Origin: an uncultured Prevotellaceae bacterium
GTDB taxonomy: Bacteria; Bacteroidota; Bacteroidia; Bacteroidales; Bacteroidaceae
Reading direction: 5' to 3'
DNA length: 56,041 nucleotides
Assembly: GCA_945831805.1 (NCBI GenBank)
Contig: CAMADY010000004.1
Location: 1-56,041 of the forward strand
Within the stretch, counting starts at the first letter, position 1. Each line of letters opens with the position of its first letter. Of the stretch, positions 8,813 to 18,197 are shown piece after piece. Both the position numbers and the translations under genes were made by a program. The notes beneath the pieces are model-generated. The model worked only from the letters and a program-made list of their open reading frames with translations. It was not told where the DNA came from and did no database searches.

Positions 8813-11455
8813 ATGGACGAAACACAGACTTTCGATCACGACAGAATCCTCAAGATAAATATTGAGGAGGAGATGAAGTCGAGCTACATCGACTACTCCA
8901 TGTCAGTAATCGTGGCTCGCGCACTGCCTGATGTGCGTGACGGCTTCAAGCCAGTGCACCGCCGTATTCTCTACGGTATGCGCGAACTCAACAATGTCAG
9001 CACCCAGCCTTACAAGAAGTGTGCGCGAGTCGTTGGTGAGGTACTCGGTAAGTACCACCCACATGGTGACTCTTCAGTGTATGGTGCACTCGTGCGCCTG
9101 GCACAGGACTGGAACATGCGCTACACGCTCGTTGACGGACAGGGTAACTTCGGTAGTGTCGATGGCGACTCTGCTGCTGCCATGCGTTATACGGAGTGCC
9201 GCCTGAGCAAGATGGGTGAGCACATCATGGACGACCTGGAGAAGGATACCGTCGATATGATAAACAACTTCGACGACACGCTCACCGAGCCTACCGTGAT
9301 GCCAACGAAGATTCCTAACCTGCTGGTAAACGGCGGTAACGGTATCGCTGTCGGCATGGCAACGAACATACCTACCCACAACCTCGGAGAGGTAATCGAC
9401 GGCTGCTGCGCATACATCGACAACCCGGACATCGACACCGAGGGACTGATGGAACACATCAAGGGTCCGGACTTCCCTACTGGTGCATACATCTACGGAA
9501 TACAGGGCGTCAAGGATGCCTACGAGACAGGTCGCGGACGCATCATCATGCGTGCGAAGGCAGAGATAGAGTCGGAGGAGAACCACGACAAGATCGTCGT
9601 TACGGAGATTCCTTACGGCGTGAACAAGCAGCAGATGATCGAGTACATTGCGGAACTCGTGAAGGAAGGCAAGCTCGAAGGCATCTCTAACGTGAACGAT
9701 GAGACAGGCCGCCAGGGCATGCGCATCGTTGTTGACGTGAAGCGTGATGCCAACGCCAACGTGGTACTCAACAAGCTGTTCAAGATGACAGCACTGCAGA
9801 GCTCGTTCTCAGTAAACTGCATAGCCCTCGTAAAGGGTCGTCCACGCCTGCTGACGCTGAAAGAGTGCGTGAAGTACTTCGTGGAGCACAGACACGACGT
9901 CACCATCCGCCGCACCATCTTTGAGAAGAAGAAGGCAGAGGCAAGGGCACACATCCTCGAAGGCTTGATAATCGCCGTTGACAATATCGACGAGGTGGTT
10001 CGCATTATACGCCAGTCAAAGGCTCCTAGCGATGCACAGCGCGCCCTCGAGACACGCTTCAACATCGACGAGCTGCAGTCAAAGGCTATCGTAGAGATGC
10101 GTCTCGGACAGCTCACAGGACTTCGTGTTGACGAGCTGCGCAACGAGTATGCAGAACTGGAGAAGCTCATTGCATACCTGCAGCAGATTCTGGAAGACCC
10201 AGAGCTCTGCAAGAAGGTTATGAAGGACGAGCTCCAGGAGGTTAAGGACAAGTACGGCGACGAGCGTCGCACAGAGATAAAGCTCTCAAGTGCGGAGTTC
10301 AACCCAGAGGACTACTTCGCTAACGACCCAGTGGTTATCACCATGAGCCACCTCGGATATGTAAAGCGTACACTGCAGTCAGACTTCCGCGCTCAGAGCC
10401 GCGGCGGTGTCGGCGCAAGAGGCAGCCGTACACGTGAGCAGGACTTCACAGAGTACATCTATGCTGCTGATGCACACGACATGATAATGTTCTTCACGAA
10501 GATGGGACGCGTATATTGGCTCAAGTGCTTCGAGATTCCTGAGGGTGCGAAGGATGCCAAGGGTCGTGCCATACAGAACCTGCTACAGCTCGAACCGGGC
10601 GATGCCGTAAACGCATTCCTCGGCATTCAGAGCCACAAGTTCGTGGATGAAGACTTCCTCAATAGCCACTATGTTGTGTTCGCAACGAAGAATGGTATCG
10701 TGAAGCGTACCTCTCTCAAGGACTACTCACGTCCACGCGGAAAGGGCGTTCGTGCTATCAACATCCTTGAGAACGACGAGGTTGTAAACGTAATGCTCAC
10801 CAACGGTAAGGACGAGCTGATACTCGCCAGCCGCAATGGTCGTGCCGTACGTTTCGACGAGAACGATATCCGCGTGATGAGCCGTGTGGCTACCGGTGTG
10901 AAGGGTATGACGCTCGAGCAGGACGGCGACGATGCTGTTGTTGGCATGGTAGTGGCATACGACGGAGAGCAGTCGCTGATGGTTATCTCTGAGAAGGGCT
11001 TCGGCAAGCGTTCGAAGATCGGTAAGCTGACAGAGGTTACACGTGAGGACGGCACCACATACATGAAGGTTGAGGAAGGCGGATACCGTCTCTCCAGCCG
11101 TGGTACGAAGGGTGTGAAGACCCTCAACATCACAGAGAAGACCGGTAAGGTCATTGCCATCAAGTGCGTAACGGGTGAGGAGGATCTCATGATCATCAAC
11201 AAGAGTGGCATCGCCATCCGCTTCCCAATAGCAGAGGCTGGCGACGATAAGGGCCGCAACACCCAGGGCGTGAAGCTTATAGAGCTGAAGAAGCGTAACG
11301 AGACCATCGCTAGCGTATGCGTAGTGCCTCATGAGGACGTCAACGAAAACGAAGACGAAAATGTTAACGAAAGCGAAATAAACGCATCAGACGGTAACAT
11401 TGCAACCGGCGAAAACGTCAATACGAATGAAGGCAATAACGCTGACAACGAATAA
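8813..11455 (+). CDS. gyrA: DNA gyrase subunit A
   Basis: This is the DNA-breaking and rejoining subunit of gyrase, which introduces negative supercoils. The 880-aa protein has the winged-helix/tower core with catalytic Tyr126 in [10 protein letters not shown]. The quinolone-region segment [10 protein letters not shown] is at about 82-91: Ser87 aligns with E. coli Ser83, and Gly91 sits where E. coli has Asp87. The C-terminal beta-pinwheel repeats start near 510, and the GyrA-box region is [10 protein letters not shown] (E. coli QRRGGKG). The last about 45 residues are an Asn/Glu-rich low-complexity tail encoded by an AACGAA-like hexamer run. Length and motifs favour GyrA over ParC. A TPR protein gene follows after 29 nt. 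Confidence 0.96.
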   Translation: MDETQTFDHDRILKINIEEEMKSSYIDYSMSVIVARALPDVRDGFKPVHRRILYGMRELNNVSTQPYKKCARVVGEVLGKYHPHGDSSVYGALVRLAQDWNMRYTLVDGQGNFGSVDGDSAAAMRYTECRLSKMGEHIMDDLEKDTVDMINNFDDTLTEPTVMPTKIPNLLVNGGNGIAVGMATNIPTHNLGEVIDGCCAYIDNPDIDTEGLMEHIKGPDFPTGAYIYGIQGVKDAYETGRGRIIMRAKAEIESEENHDKIVVTEIPYGVNKQQMIEYIAELVKEGKLEGISNVNDETGRQGMRIVVDVKRDANANVVLNKLFKMTALQSSFSVNCIALVKGRPRLLTLKECVKYFVEHRHDVTIRRTIFEKKKAEARAHILEGLIIAVDNIDEVVRIIRQSKAPSDAQRALETRFNIDELQSKAIVEMRLGQLTGLRVDELRNEYAELEKLIAYLQQILEDPELCKKVMKDELQEVKDKYGDERRTEIKLSSAEFNPEDYFANDPVVITMSHLGYVKRTLQSDFRAQSRGGVGARGSRTREQDFTEYIYAADAHDMIMFFTKMGRVYWLKCFEIPEGAKDAKGRAIQNLLQLEPGDAVNAFLGIQSHKFVDEDFLNSHYVVFATKNGIVKRTSLKDYSRPRGKGVRAINILENDEVVNVMLTNGKDELILASRNGRAVRFDENDIRVMSRVATGVKGMTLEQDGDDAVVGMVVAYDGEQSLMVISEKGFGKRSKIGKLTEVTREDGTTYMKVEEGGYRLSSRGTKGVKTLNITEKTGKVIAIKCVTGEEDLMIINKSGIAIRFPIAEAGDDKGRNTQGVKLIELKKRNETIASVCVVPHEDVNENEDENVNESEINASDGNIATGENVNTNEGNNADNE

Positions 11456-11484
11456 AAAAATCAACAACCTAAGACAATTTTAAT

Positions 11485-12621
11485 ATGAAGAAAGTATTTT
11501 TCACGATGCTCATGGCTGTAGCAGCAATGACATCATTCGCTCAGAACAATCCTAAGATTGATAAGGAAGTGAAGGCAACGAAGGACTTCCAGGCTGGCAA
11601 GGCTCTCATCGAGTCAAAGCTCGCCGAGCTCAACGACGAGGAGAAGGCAAAGGCTTACAACGAGCTCTATAAGCTCATACAGCCAGCTTTCGAGAAGTCT
11701 ATGACTGCTGCAGGAGAGCAGAAGATGGCAGAGGTTGATAACAACGTGGTTGTCAACGCACTGGAGACTGCTGCACTCTGCGAGAAGTACGGTTCGAAGG
11801 ACGCTGCAAAGTACGTGGCAGAGGTTACTCCTATCCGTCCTGTACTCATCAATGCCGCTAACTCTACCGACAACACCGACGAGAAGCTCACATACTCTAT
11901 GGCTTACATCAACACAGCAAAGCAGGGTGACAACTTCCTCGCACTCGCTAACTACTTCGCAGGCTACGCTTACTACCTCAAGGAGGACTATACCAACGCT
12001 GCAAAGTATGCTAAGGGCGGCATCGGTGACGAGCGCGTAAACGGTCCTGCTGAGCAGGTTTACCGCGTGTCTATGGAGAAGAACTGCAAGACAAAGGCTG
12101 ACACCCTCGCTTACATCGACGCTCTGAAGCAGCTCGACTCAAAGAAGTACTTCGTACAGATCTGCACCATGCTCACCGACCTGGGCGAGAAGGAGCAGGT
12201 TAACAAGCTCGTTGAGGAGACTATCGCCAAGGAGCCAGACAACAAGTTTGCCTGGTATATCCGTGGTACCACAAAGAACGAGGACAACAAGTTTGACGAG
12301 GCTATCGAGGACTTCAAGAAGGTTATCGAGATTGACCCTGCATTCGTATATGGCTACTACAACCTCGCACTCTGCTACGGCAATAAGGCTGACGACATCA
12401 ACGCAAAGAAGGCAGACAAGAACGGACGTCTCTACGGCGACGACCTCAAGGTATGCAGCGAGGCATACAATGGTGCCATCACAAACCTTGAGAAGGTACG
12501 CGAGCTCGACCCTAACCACGAGACCATCCACAACTGGCCAATGCAGCTCCGCATGTACTACAACCGCGTAGGCAACAAGGCTAAGGCTGACGAAATCAGC
12601 AAGATGCTCGGCGATGCATAA
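11485..12621 (+). CDS. Secreted tetratricopeptide-repeat protein, 378 aa
   Basis: The product is probably a periplasmic or outer-membrane-associated scaffold. It begins with a signal peptide (MKKVFFTMLMAVAAMTSFAQ, cleavage after SFA-Q) with no lipobox cysteine. The mature protein is helical; the clearest TPR unit is around FAWYIRGTTKNEDNKFDEAI and KKVIEIDPAFVYGYYNLALC (about 252-297), followed by an inserted loop and another TPR-like helix pair ending in LEKVRELDPNHE. It starts 29 nt after gyrA and ends at a strong terminator, so it may be co-transcribed with gyrA. The partner is unknown. Confidence 0.85.
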   Translation: MKKVFFTMLMAVAAMTSFAQNNPKIDKEVKATKDFQAGKALIESKLAELNDEEKAKAYNELYKLIQPAFEKSMTAAGEQKMAEVDNNVVVNALETAALCEKYGSKDAAKYVAEVTPIRPVLINAANSTDNTDEKLTYSMAYINTAKQGDNFLALANYFAGYAYYLKEDYTNAAKYAKGGIGDERVNGPAEQVYRVSMEKNCKTKADTLAYIDALKQLDSKKYFVQICTMLTDLGEKEQVNKLVEETIAKEPDNKFAWYIRGTTKNEDNKFDEAIEDFKKVIEIDPAFVYGYYNLALCYGNKADDINAKKADKNGRLYGDDLKVCSEAYNGAITNLEKVRELDPNHETIHNWPMQLRMYYNRVGNKAKADEISKMLGDA

Positions 12622-12716
12622 TAAAGTATCCGACAACGATATAAAAACAACTAATATACTGCATATTACACGCTAAAAACGGTTAATGCACTTGATATTA
12701 GTTAAAAGTTATTAAG

Positions 12717-12752
12717 AACCGTCATGTTTCTCACGAGACATGACGGTTTTTT
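12717..12752 (+). terminator. Rho-independent terminator after the TPR gene
   Basis: AACCGTCATGT (12717-12727) pairs with ACATGACGGTT (12738-12748) across a 10-nt loop, followed by a T-run. This ends the gyrA/TPR transcript before the rpsP promoter. Confidence 0.9.
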
Positions 12753-12765
12753 GAAAAAAAAGTAG

Positions 12766-12773
12766 TACCTTTG
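12766..12773 (+). promoter_or_regulatory. -7 box of the rpsP promoter
   Basis: TACCTTTG is an exact -7 consensus directly after the upstream terminator, giving a leader of about 60 nt. No convincing -33 TTTG is seen at the right spacing. Confidence 0.65.
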
Positions 12774-12838
12774 CACCGCCTTTACGAGTTAGAGGCTAAT
12801 TCACATCTATTTAACAACAAAAAAAGTTACAAAAACAA

Positions 12839-13378
12839 ATGGCAACAAAGATCAGATTGCAGCGCGGCGGTCGTAAGGACTATGCTTTCTACAGCATCGT
12901 TATCGCTGACGCAAGAGCACCACGTGATGGTAAGTTTACTGAGAAGATTGGTACTTATAACCCTAACACCAATCCTGCCACAGTAGATTTGAATTTCGAA
13001 CGTGCACTTTACTGGGTTGAGTGTGGCGCACAGCCAACAGACACAGTACGTAACATCCTCTCTAACGAGGGCGTTATGCTCATGAAGCACCTCAATGGCG
13101 GCGTTAAGAAGGGCGCTTTCGACGAGGCTGCTGCTAAAGCAAAGTTCGAGGCTTGGAAGCAGGCAAAGGTATCAGGTTTCGAGGCTATCAAGACCAAGGA
13201 TGCTGACGCTAAGAAGGCTGCTGCTAAGGCTGCCCTTGAGGCAGAGAAGAAGGTTAATGAGGCTGTAGCGAAGAAGGTAGCTGACAAGAAGGCTGCTGCT
13301 GCCGCTGCCGCTGCTGAGGCTGAAGCTGCTGCTAACGCAGAGGCTACAGAGGAGGCTGCTCCTGCTGAGGAGGCTTAA
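12839..13378 (+). CDS. rpsP: 30S ribosomal protein S16 with long Ala-rich C-terminal extension
   Basis: This is small-subunit protein bS16, an assembly protein of the 30S body. The first about 80 residues are the S16 domain ([60 protein letters not shown]). The remaining 100 residues are a Lys/Ala/Glu-rich, probably helical tail ending in an Ala run and [10 protein letters not shown]. coli S16 has only 82 residues; an extended tail is common in Bacteroidota. It is monocistronic, between its own promoter and a terminator. Confidence 0.95.
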   Translation: MATKIRLQRGGRKDYAFYSIVIADARAPRDGKFTEKIGTYNPNTNPATVDLNFERALYWVECGAQPTDTVRNILSNEGVMLMKHLNGGVKKGAFDEAAAKAKFEAWKQAKVSGFEAIKTKDADAKKAAAKAALEAEKKVNEAVAKKVADKKAAAAAAAAEAEAAANAEATEEAAPAEEA

Positions 13379-13406
13379 TCTTCCACCTAAGAAAGAAACA
13401 AGCAAG

Positions 13407-13433
13407 GGGATGTGCTAGGCGCATCCCTTTTTT
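13407..13433 (+). terminator. Terminator of rpsP
   Basis: GGGATGTGC and GCGCATCCC (one G-T wobble) form a hairpin with a short loop, followed by a T-run. Confidence 0.85.
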
Positions 13434-13512
13434 CATATAAAAAGGTTCTTCAAAAGAGTTCTTCAAAAAAAATCGGCTGATCGTTTAACTCGCTATATAA
13501 ATTGTTCATCAC

Positions 13513-14097
13513 ATGACAAGAATACGACTTAAGGTACAAGGCGTTACGGATATCTCGGCAAACCTCGACTCCTCACTGCTGATCCTTACGGATGAGGCGG
13601 AGAAGAGACAGTTGACCGTTATCTGCGATGCTGCCATGAGGTTTCAGTTTGCCATAAGAAGAGGAAGGCACGTCGGTTCAAAAGAGGCACGGCAGCATGC
13701 GGTGGAGTTCCTGCAATATGCACTGCCAGAGGCGGTTGCGTCGCTGATAAAGTATCTTACGAACCTGGAGCTCTGCGTCGTCATCGTCAACATCTTCGAC
13801 GGACAATATCGTGCGGTTCTTGAAGATCAGCGTACGGGCACCGCAATACCTATAAGAGTCAGCGACGGAGCACTGCTATCATACGCAGACCAACACATTC
13901 CCCTCTACTGCGAGGAGTCTATATGGCAGATGCAGAGCATGCCGTATGCAGGAGAGAATGCGCCAGGCATCTCCATGCCGCTGAACACCCTCACCATACC
14001 GATGCTCCAAAAGGCTCTCGACGACTGCATAGAGCAAGAAAACTACGAAATGGCGCAAAAGATAAAGGAAGAGATGGAGAGAAGGATAAAGGATTAG
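13513..14097 (+). CDS. Bifunctional nuclease family protein (DUF151) with C-terminal UVR motif
   Basis: Residues about 1-135 are the DUF151/BFN domain (MTRIRLKVQGVTDIS, GRHVGSKEARQHAVEFLQYA, AVLEDQRTGTAIPIRVSDGA). Residues about 160-192 form a UVR-type helical hairpin (LQKALDDCIEQENYEMAQKI). The family was named for DNase/RNase activity reported for plant and bacterial homologues; the actual role in Bacteroidota is not established. The 194-aa length and domain order are typical for this phylum. It is followed by a 130-nt octamer array and rsmE on the same strand. Confidence 0.88.
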   Translation: MTRIRLKVQGVTDISANLDSSLLILTDEAEKRQLTVICDAAMRFQFAIRRGRHVGSKEARQHAVEFLQYALPEAVASLIKYLTNLELCVVIVNIFDGQYRAVLEDQRTGTAIPIRVSDGALLSYADQHIPLYCEESIWQMQSMPYAGENAPGISMPLNTLTIPMLQKALDDCIEQENYEMAQKIKEEMERRIKD

Positions 14098-14106
14098 GGA
14101 ACTGTT

Positions 14107-14236
14107 GTACGGTTTTAAGGTTGTACGGTTTTAAGGTTGTACGGTTTATAGGTTATACGGTTTTAAGGTTGTACGATTTTAAGGTTGTACGGTTTATAGG
14201 TTATAAGGTTTATAGGTTATACGGTTTTACGGGTCG
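14107..14236 (+). repeat. GGTTnTAn octamer array between the BFN gene and rsmE
   Basis: About fifteen units of 8 bp (GGTTTTAA, GGTTGTAC, GGTTTATA, GGTTATAC) run without interruption from 10 nt after the BFN stop to the rsmE start region. Alternating unit types give a partial 16-bp higher-order period. TAA/TAG occur in every plus-strand frame. Confidence 0.85.
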
Positions 14237-14249
14237 TTAAAGAGTAAAG

Positions 14250-14972
14250 GTGAAGGAAGAAAGATATTTTTATGTTCCTGACGCAAGGAACAACACAGAG
14301 CTGCCAAAGGAAGAGGCACAGCATGCCATCAAGGTTCTGCGCATGCATGAGGGCGATAACATTTACCTCATGGATGGCGACGGAACGTTCTACCTTGCGG
14401 AGGTAACGATGGTGACAGGAAAGAAGTGCTCGTACCAGATTCTGGAAGAACTGCCGCAGCAGCGTTCGTGGAAGGGCAGGATTCATATCGCCATGGCTCC
14501 AACGAAGATGATGGATCGTGTGGAATGGATGGCAGAGAAAGCAACGGAGATAGGTGTCGATGAGTTCTCGTTCCTTGAATGTAAGTTCTCCGAACGCAGG
14601 CAGATGAGGGCTGACAGAGTAGAGAAGATTGTGGTATCGGCAACAAAGCAGAGCCGTAAGGCATGGAAACCTGTCGTCAACGAGCTGACTGCCTTCAAGA
14701 AATTCATCGAAGAGCCACGCGAGGGTGGTAAATATATCTGCCACTGCTACGAAGAAGTGGAACGCACCGACCTGTTCGAATTGTTGAAAGCAGACAACAC
14801 GATGCCGCACGACGTTACGATACTGATAGGTCCGGAGGGCGACTTCTCCATTGATGAGGTGCGCATGGCTATGGAACATGGTTACAAGTCCGTCTCGCTT
14901 GGTACGGAACGCCTACGAACAGAGACTGCTGCGCTAAGTGCTGCAATGCAGGCGCATCTGCTGTTGAGATAG
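14250..14972 (+). CDS. rsmE: 16S rRNA (uracil-1498-N3)-methyltransferase RsmE
   Basis: The enzyme methylates U1498 of 16S rRNA with SAM and has an N-terminal PUA-like domain plus a SPOUT (trefoil-knot) domain. The 240-aa protein begins at GTG 14250 (KEERYFYVPDA), just past the octamer array. Diagnostic segments are EEAQHAIKVLRMHEGD (about 21-36), KMMDRVEWMAEKATEIGVDE, the SAM-site ILIGPEGDFSIDEV (about 195-208) and SLGTERLRTETAALSA near the end. Length is normal. The GTG is accepted because no ATG lies upstream in frame without running into the repeat. Confidence 0.95.
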   Translation: MKEERYFYVPDARNNTELPKEEAQHAIKVLRMHEGDNIYLMDGDGTFYLAEVTMVTGKKCSYQILEELPQQRSWKGRIHIAMAPTKMMDRVEWMAEKATEIGVDEFSFLECKFSERRQMRADRVEKIVVSATKQSRKAWKPVVNELTAFKKFIEEPREGGKYICHCYEEVERTDLFELLKADNTMPHDVTILIGPEGDFSIDEVRMAMEHGYKSVSLGTERLRTETAALSAAMQAHLLLR

Positions 14973-14981
14973 GGGGAGTAG

Positions 14982-15069
14982 TACGGTTTGAAGGTTATAA
15001 GGTTTTACGGTTTTACGGTTTTACGGTTAGAGGGTTAGAGGTTAGAAGTTATACGGTTAGAGGTTAGAG
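14982..15069 (+). repeat. GGTT-type 7/8-bp array between rsmE and the 15084 lipoprotein
   Basis: The array begins with 8-bp units (GGTTTGAA, GGTTATAA, GGTTTTAC three times) and changes to 7-bp units (GGTTAGA). It lies between the rsmE stop and the ATG at 15084. Confidence 0.85.
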
Positions 15070-15083
15070 ATAAAAAAGAAATT

Positions 15084-16208
15084 ATGAAAAAAAATGTTTA
15101 TACATTATTTATTATAATAGCGCTGGTGCTGACCTCATGCAGCAAGCATGATTACGACAACAGCATACCGCACAACAGCACTGCACTGCTTTCGTTCAAC
15201 GCACAGCAGTTTGTCAGTGGCAACTCGCCATTTGCTGCCATCATGTCACCATTCATCGATAGCGAAAACAAGGAGATGAAGGGAATCGACCTCACGCAGC
15301 CATTCTATATGTTTGAGGCTGGCGATGGTACGCTCGGATTCTGTGCATCTGTCAGCGATGCCTACGACCTCACGGAGTTCATTCGCCATCTTAGTTCCAT
15401 GACAGACAAGATAAAGCCCGGCAAAGATATTGACGATAAGTCGTTCTGTATTCTCAACGACGCATGGATTATGGGGGTTGACGACTACACACTCCTCATC
15501 ATGGGACCTTTCACCGGCATGCAGGAGCAGCAGAAGCAGATGGTTCGCATGACAACGCTCATGAATCAGGAGGAGGAGAGGAGCATCAAGACATCCGTGC
15601 TGTGGGAGCATCTGCAGCACCAGCAGGGTGCCATGAAGATGGTTGCACAGACAACGGCATTGCCTCAGCAGCTTATAGCACCTATCACGCTGCTTGCGCC
15701 AAAGGGAACAAACCCTGCCGACGTACTGATAGAGGCTGATATGGAGTATGAAGACCATATTGTTTATCTGCATGGCAAGACCTGTTCTTACGATGAGAAC
15801 GTGAAGAACAAGATGCATAAGGCAGAAGAGATATACAAACCTCTGACCATCAACTGGCAGAAGGAACTCAACAACAGTATCTTTGCAGGTATCTTCATGA
15901 ATGTCAACGGTCAGGACATCATGCCTTTCCTTAACGCCAATAAGTCATTGGCTACCATGCTGATGACTTCGGAGGCATACGACAGGATAAAGGGTAACAT
16001 GGGCGACCTCGCTATCTTCATAAATCCAGGAAAGAGTGTTGACGAACAGATGTTCAGCGCAAAGGTAAAGAACCTGCCTCATGGTAACGTGAAGAATAAG
16101 GAACGCCTGATAGCTGTGCTAAACCTCAACGCCGTCCAAGGACCGATGGAGAGTTTCGTCGCTCCTTTAAAAGGAAAGGTCAACAAGATAATCTACTCTG
16201 TGAAGTAA
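15084..16208 (+). CDS. Lipoprotein, DUF4836-like
   Basis: The 374-aa protein has a lipoprotein signal (MKKNVYTLFIIIALVLTSC, lipobox LTSC, Cys19) and is therefore an envelope lipoprotein. The mature part begins with IPHNSTALLSFNAQQF, resembling the opening of DUF4836 proteins of Bacteroidota, and has alternating strands and helices. It is shorter than most such proteins. Family assignment is moderate and the function unknown. The next two genes encode an ABC ATPase and a permease, separated only by repeats, so it may be the external subunit or partner of that transporter. Confidence 0.8.
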   Translation: MKKNVYTLFIIIALVLTSCSKHDYDNSIPHNSTALLSFNAQQFVSGNSPFAAIMSPFIDSENKEMKGIDLTQPFYMFEAGDGTLGFCASVSDAYDLTEFIRHLSSMTDKIKPGKDIDDKSFCILNDAWIMGVDDYTLLIMGPFTGMQEQQKQMVRMTTLMNQEEERSIKTSVLWEHLQHQQGAMKMVAQTTALPQQLIAPITLLAPKGTNPADVLIEADMEYEDHIVYLHGKTCSYDENVKNKMHKAEEIYKPLTINWQKELNNSIFAGIFMNVNGQDIMPFLNANKSLATMLMTSEAYDRIKGNMGDLAIFINPGKSVDEQMFSAKVKNLPHGNVKNKERLIAVLNLNAVQGPMESFVAPLKGKVNKIIYSVK

Positions 16209-16281
16209 ACGGTTTTACGGTTATAGGGGTTTTACGGTTATAAGGCCGAACGATCATACGGTTTTATGGTTATTGGGTTGA
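16207..16281 (+). repeat. GGTT-type array after the 15084 lipoprotein gene
   Basis: Units such as ACGGTTTT and ACGGTTAT (8-bp period, some diverged) start at the TAA stop itself and reach the ABC ATPase start region. Confidence 0.75.
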
Positions 16282-16293
16282 AAGATAAAGAAA

Positions 16294-16938
16294 ATGGATA
16301 AGATAATTTTTCAGAACGTATTGCCTAAGGTTTTTGAGAATCAGGGCAACCTGAACTCAGAGATATGGCAGGCGGATGCTGTCTTCGAGAGAGGCAGGTT
16401 ATACCTTGTCGAGGCAGAGTCAGGCAAGGGCAAAAGCACATTCTGCAGCTATGTTCTCGGCTACCGCAACGACTATTCCGGTAAGGTGCTCTTCGATAAC
16501 GAGGACACCCGACAGTACAGTCGCAGCCATTGGTGTGACCTTCGCAAGACAAGCATCAGTCATCTCTTTCAGGAGTTGCGACTCTTTCCAGAGCTTACGG
16601 CGATGGAGAACGTCACTATAAAGAATCAGCTGACGGGACATCTCGACGACAAAACAATAGAAGGATGGTTCGAACGCCTCGGCATTCCAGAGAAGAAGGA
16701 ACAGAAGATCGGCCGCATATCGTTCGGACAGCAGCAGAGAGTTGCCATGATGAGAGCTCTCGCACAGCCCTTCGACATACTCCTCGTCGATGAACCGATC
16801 AGCCATCTCGATGACCGTAACTCACAGATAATGGCAGAGATAATGATGGAAGAGGCAAAGAAACAAAACGCCTGCGTCATCGTAACATCTATAGGCAAGC
16901 ACATGCATCTGCCTTACGACAAAGTTTGTAAACTATGA
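16294..16938 (+). CDS. ABC transporter ATP-binding protein with degenerate motifs
   Basis: The 214-aa nucleotide-binding subunit is probably paired with the permease at 17013. The P-loop is AESGKGKST (41-49), with Ala where the first Gly normally stands. The signature is ISFGQQQ (142-148; usual LSGGQ), Walker B is ILLVDE (162-167), and the D-loop SHLDD is present. The switch position reads VTS (about 197-199) instead of VTH, so the H-loop histidine appears to be missing. The catalytic Glu is kept. ATP binding is likely; turnover may be slow or regulated. The stop codon lies within a 36-bp repeat. Confidence 0.85.
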   Translation: MDKIIFQNVLPKVFENQGNLNSEIWQADAVFERGRLYLVEAESGKGKSTFCSYVLGYRNDYSGKVLFDNEDTRQYSRSHWCDLRKTSISHLFQELRLFPELTAMENVTIKNQLTGHLDDKTIEGWFERLGIPEKKEQKIGRISFGQQQRVAMMRALAQPFDILLVDEPISHLDDRNSQIMAEIMMEEAKKQNACVIVTSIGKHMHLPYDKVCKL

Positions 16939-17004
16939 CTTGCGAGGCTTGATGAGCTCCGCGAATAACTATGACTTGCGAAGCTTGACGAGCTCGCGAA
17001 TAAC
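16932..17004. repeat. Two tandem copies of a 36-bp hairpin unit
   Basis: Copies start at 16932 and 16968; the shared core is ATGACTTGCG..GCTTGA.GAGCTC.GCGAATAACT. Read on the opposite strand, a third copy is at 21258-21292 with about two mismatches. The unit holds the inverted pair GCGnAGCT/AGCTnCGC. The first copy overlaps the stop codon of the ABC ATPase gene. Confidence 0.8.
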
Positions 17005-17012
17005 TATAAATC

Positions 17013-18197
17013 ATGAAGCTTCTTTGGAAATTACTTCGACAGCATATCAGCATAGGACAGTTCTCCGGATTCGTCTTTGCTAACCTCTTCGGCATGATCA
17101 TCGTGCTCGCCGGCTTTCAGTTCTACAAGGATGTCATGCCCGTCTTTACGGCAGAAGACTCCTTCATGAAGGCTGACTACCTGATGGTTACAAAGCGTAT
17201 CGGCACCGGTACGACAATCTCCGGACGCACGTCAACATTCTCCGCGAGAGATATCAGCGAACTCAAAAGTCAGGAGTTCGTGAAGAAGATCGGACAGTTC
17301 ACCACCACGAACTACAAGACCTCTGCACGCCTTGGCATCAACGGTCAGCAGATAATGAACTCCGAATTGTACTTCGAGAGTGTACCCGACGACTTCGTGG
17401 ATATCGACAAGACGGAGTGGCACTACACGCCAGGCGACAGCATTGTGCCTATCATCCTCCCGCGTACATATATAAATATGTATAACTTCGGATTTGCGCA
17501 GAGCCACTCGCTGCCTCAGATTTCCGAAGGACTGATGGGACTTATCGACATTGACATCCTCGCAAGGGGAAACGGTCAGCAGCAGAACTTCCGTGGTAAG
17601 GTGATAGCCTTCTCAAGCACTCTCTCTGCAGTGCTCGTACCTCAGGCTTTCATGGACTGGAGCAACGAGGCCTTCGCACCGGAAGAGCCATGCACCCCTA
17701 CCCGACTGCTAATGGAGGTGACGAATCCTGCCGACGAGAAGATTGAGTCTTACCTTGACAACCAGGGACTTGAGATAGAAAGCGAGAAGCTCGATGCCGA
17801 GAAGACTACATTCTTCCTCCGCATGGTTGTCAGCATGGTGATGGTCATCGGCTTGATAATCAGCATCCTCAGCTTCTACATCCTCATACTCAGCATCTAT
17901 CTGCTCGTACAGAAGAATACGGAAAAGCTGCAGAACCTCCTGCTCATAGGCTACTCCACCGGCAAGGTGGCACTGCCCTATCAACTGCTTACGGCAAGCC
18001 TCAACGTAGTGGTGCTCATCATCGCCGTTATTGCAGTAGTGCTCATCCGCAGCTACTACATGCCGATGATACAAGGCCTCTACCCTGCCATTGAAACAGG
18101 CTCCATCCTCAATGCCATGGCACTGGGATGTGCTTTATTCATCATCGTGACAGTACTTAACGTACTCATTATCAGAAACAAGATACAGAAGATATAA
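17013..18197 (+). CDS. ABC transporter permease (MacB/FtsX-like)
   Basis: The 394-aa inner-membrane protein is of the type VII (MacB/LolE/FtsX-like) class. It has one N-terminal membrane segment (about 18-37, FANLFGMIIVLAGFQFY), a large periplasmic domain of about 230 residues, and three C-terminal membrane segments starting near 270 (MVVSMVMVIGLIISILSFYI), 315 and 360. Such systems usually transmit force to periplasmic substrates such as lipoproteins or cell-wall enzymes, or extrude compounds. It pairs with the ATPase at 16294. Its TAA stop overlaps the next ATG by one base (18197), so the U32 gene is translationally coupled. Confidence 0.88.
   Translation: MKLLWKLLRQHISIGQFSGFVFANLFGMIIVLAGFQFYKDVMPVFTAEDSFMKADYLMVTKRIGTGTTISGRTSTFSARDISELKSQEFVKKIGQFTTTNYKTSARLGINGQQIMNSELYFESVPDDFVDIDKTEWHYTPGDSIVPIILPRTYINMYNFGFAQSHSLPQISEGLMGLIDIDILARGNGQQQNFRGKVIAFSSTLSAVLVPQAFMDWSNEAFAPEEPCTPTRLLMEVTNPADEKIESYLDNQGLEIESEKLDAEKTTFFLRMVVSMVMVIGLIISILSFYILILSIYLLVQKNTEKLQNLLLIGYSTGKVALPYQLLTASLNVVVLIIAVIAVVLIRSYYMPMIQGLYPAIETGSILNAMALGCALFIIVTVLNVLIIRNKIQKI

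Noticed and set aside
9071..9085. Gly91 in GyrA (E. coli Asp87 position) as a quinolone-resistance change
   Set aside because: Glycine may well be the normal residue here in this phylum, and without an alignment to susceptible relatives no claim about resistance is justified.
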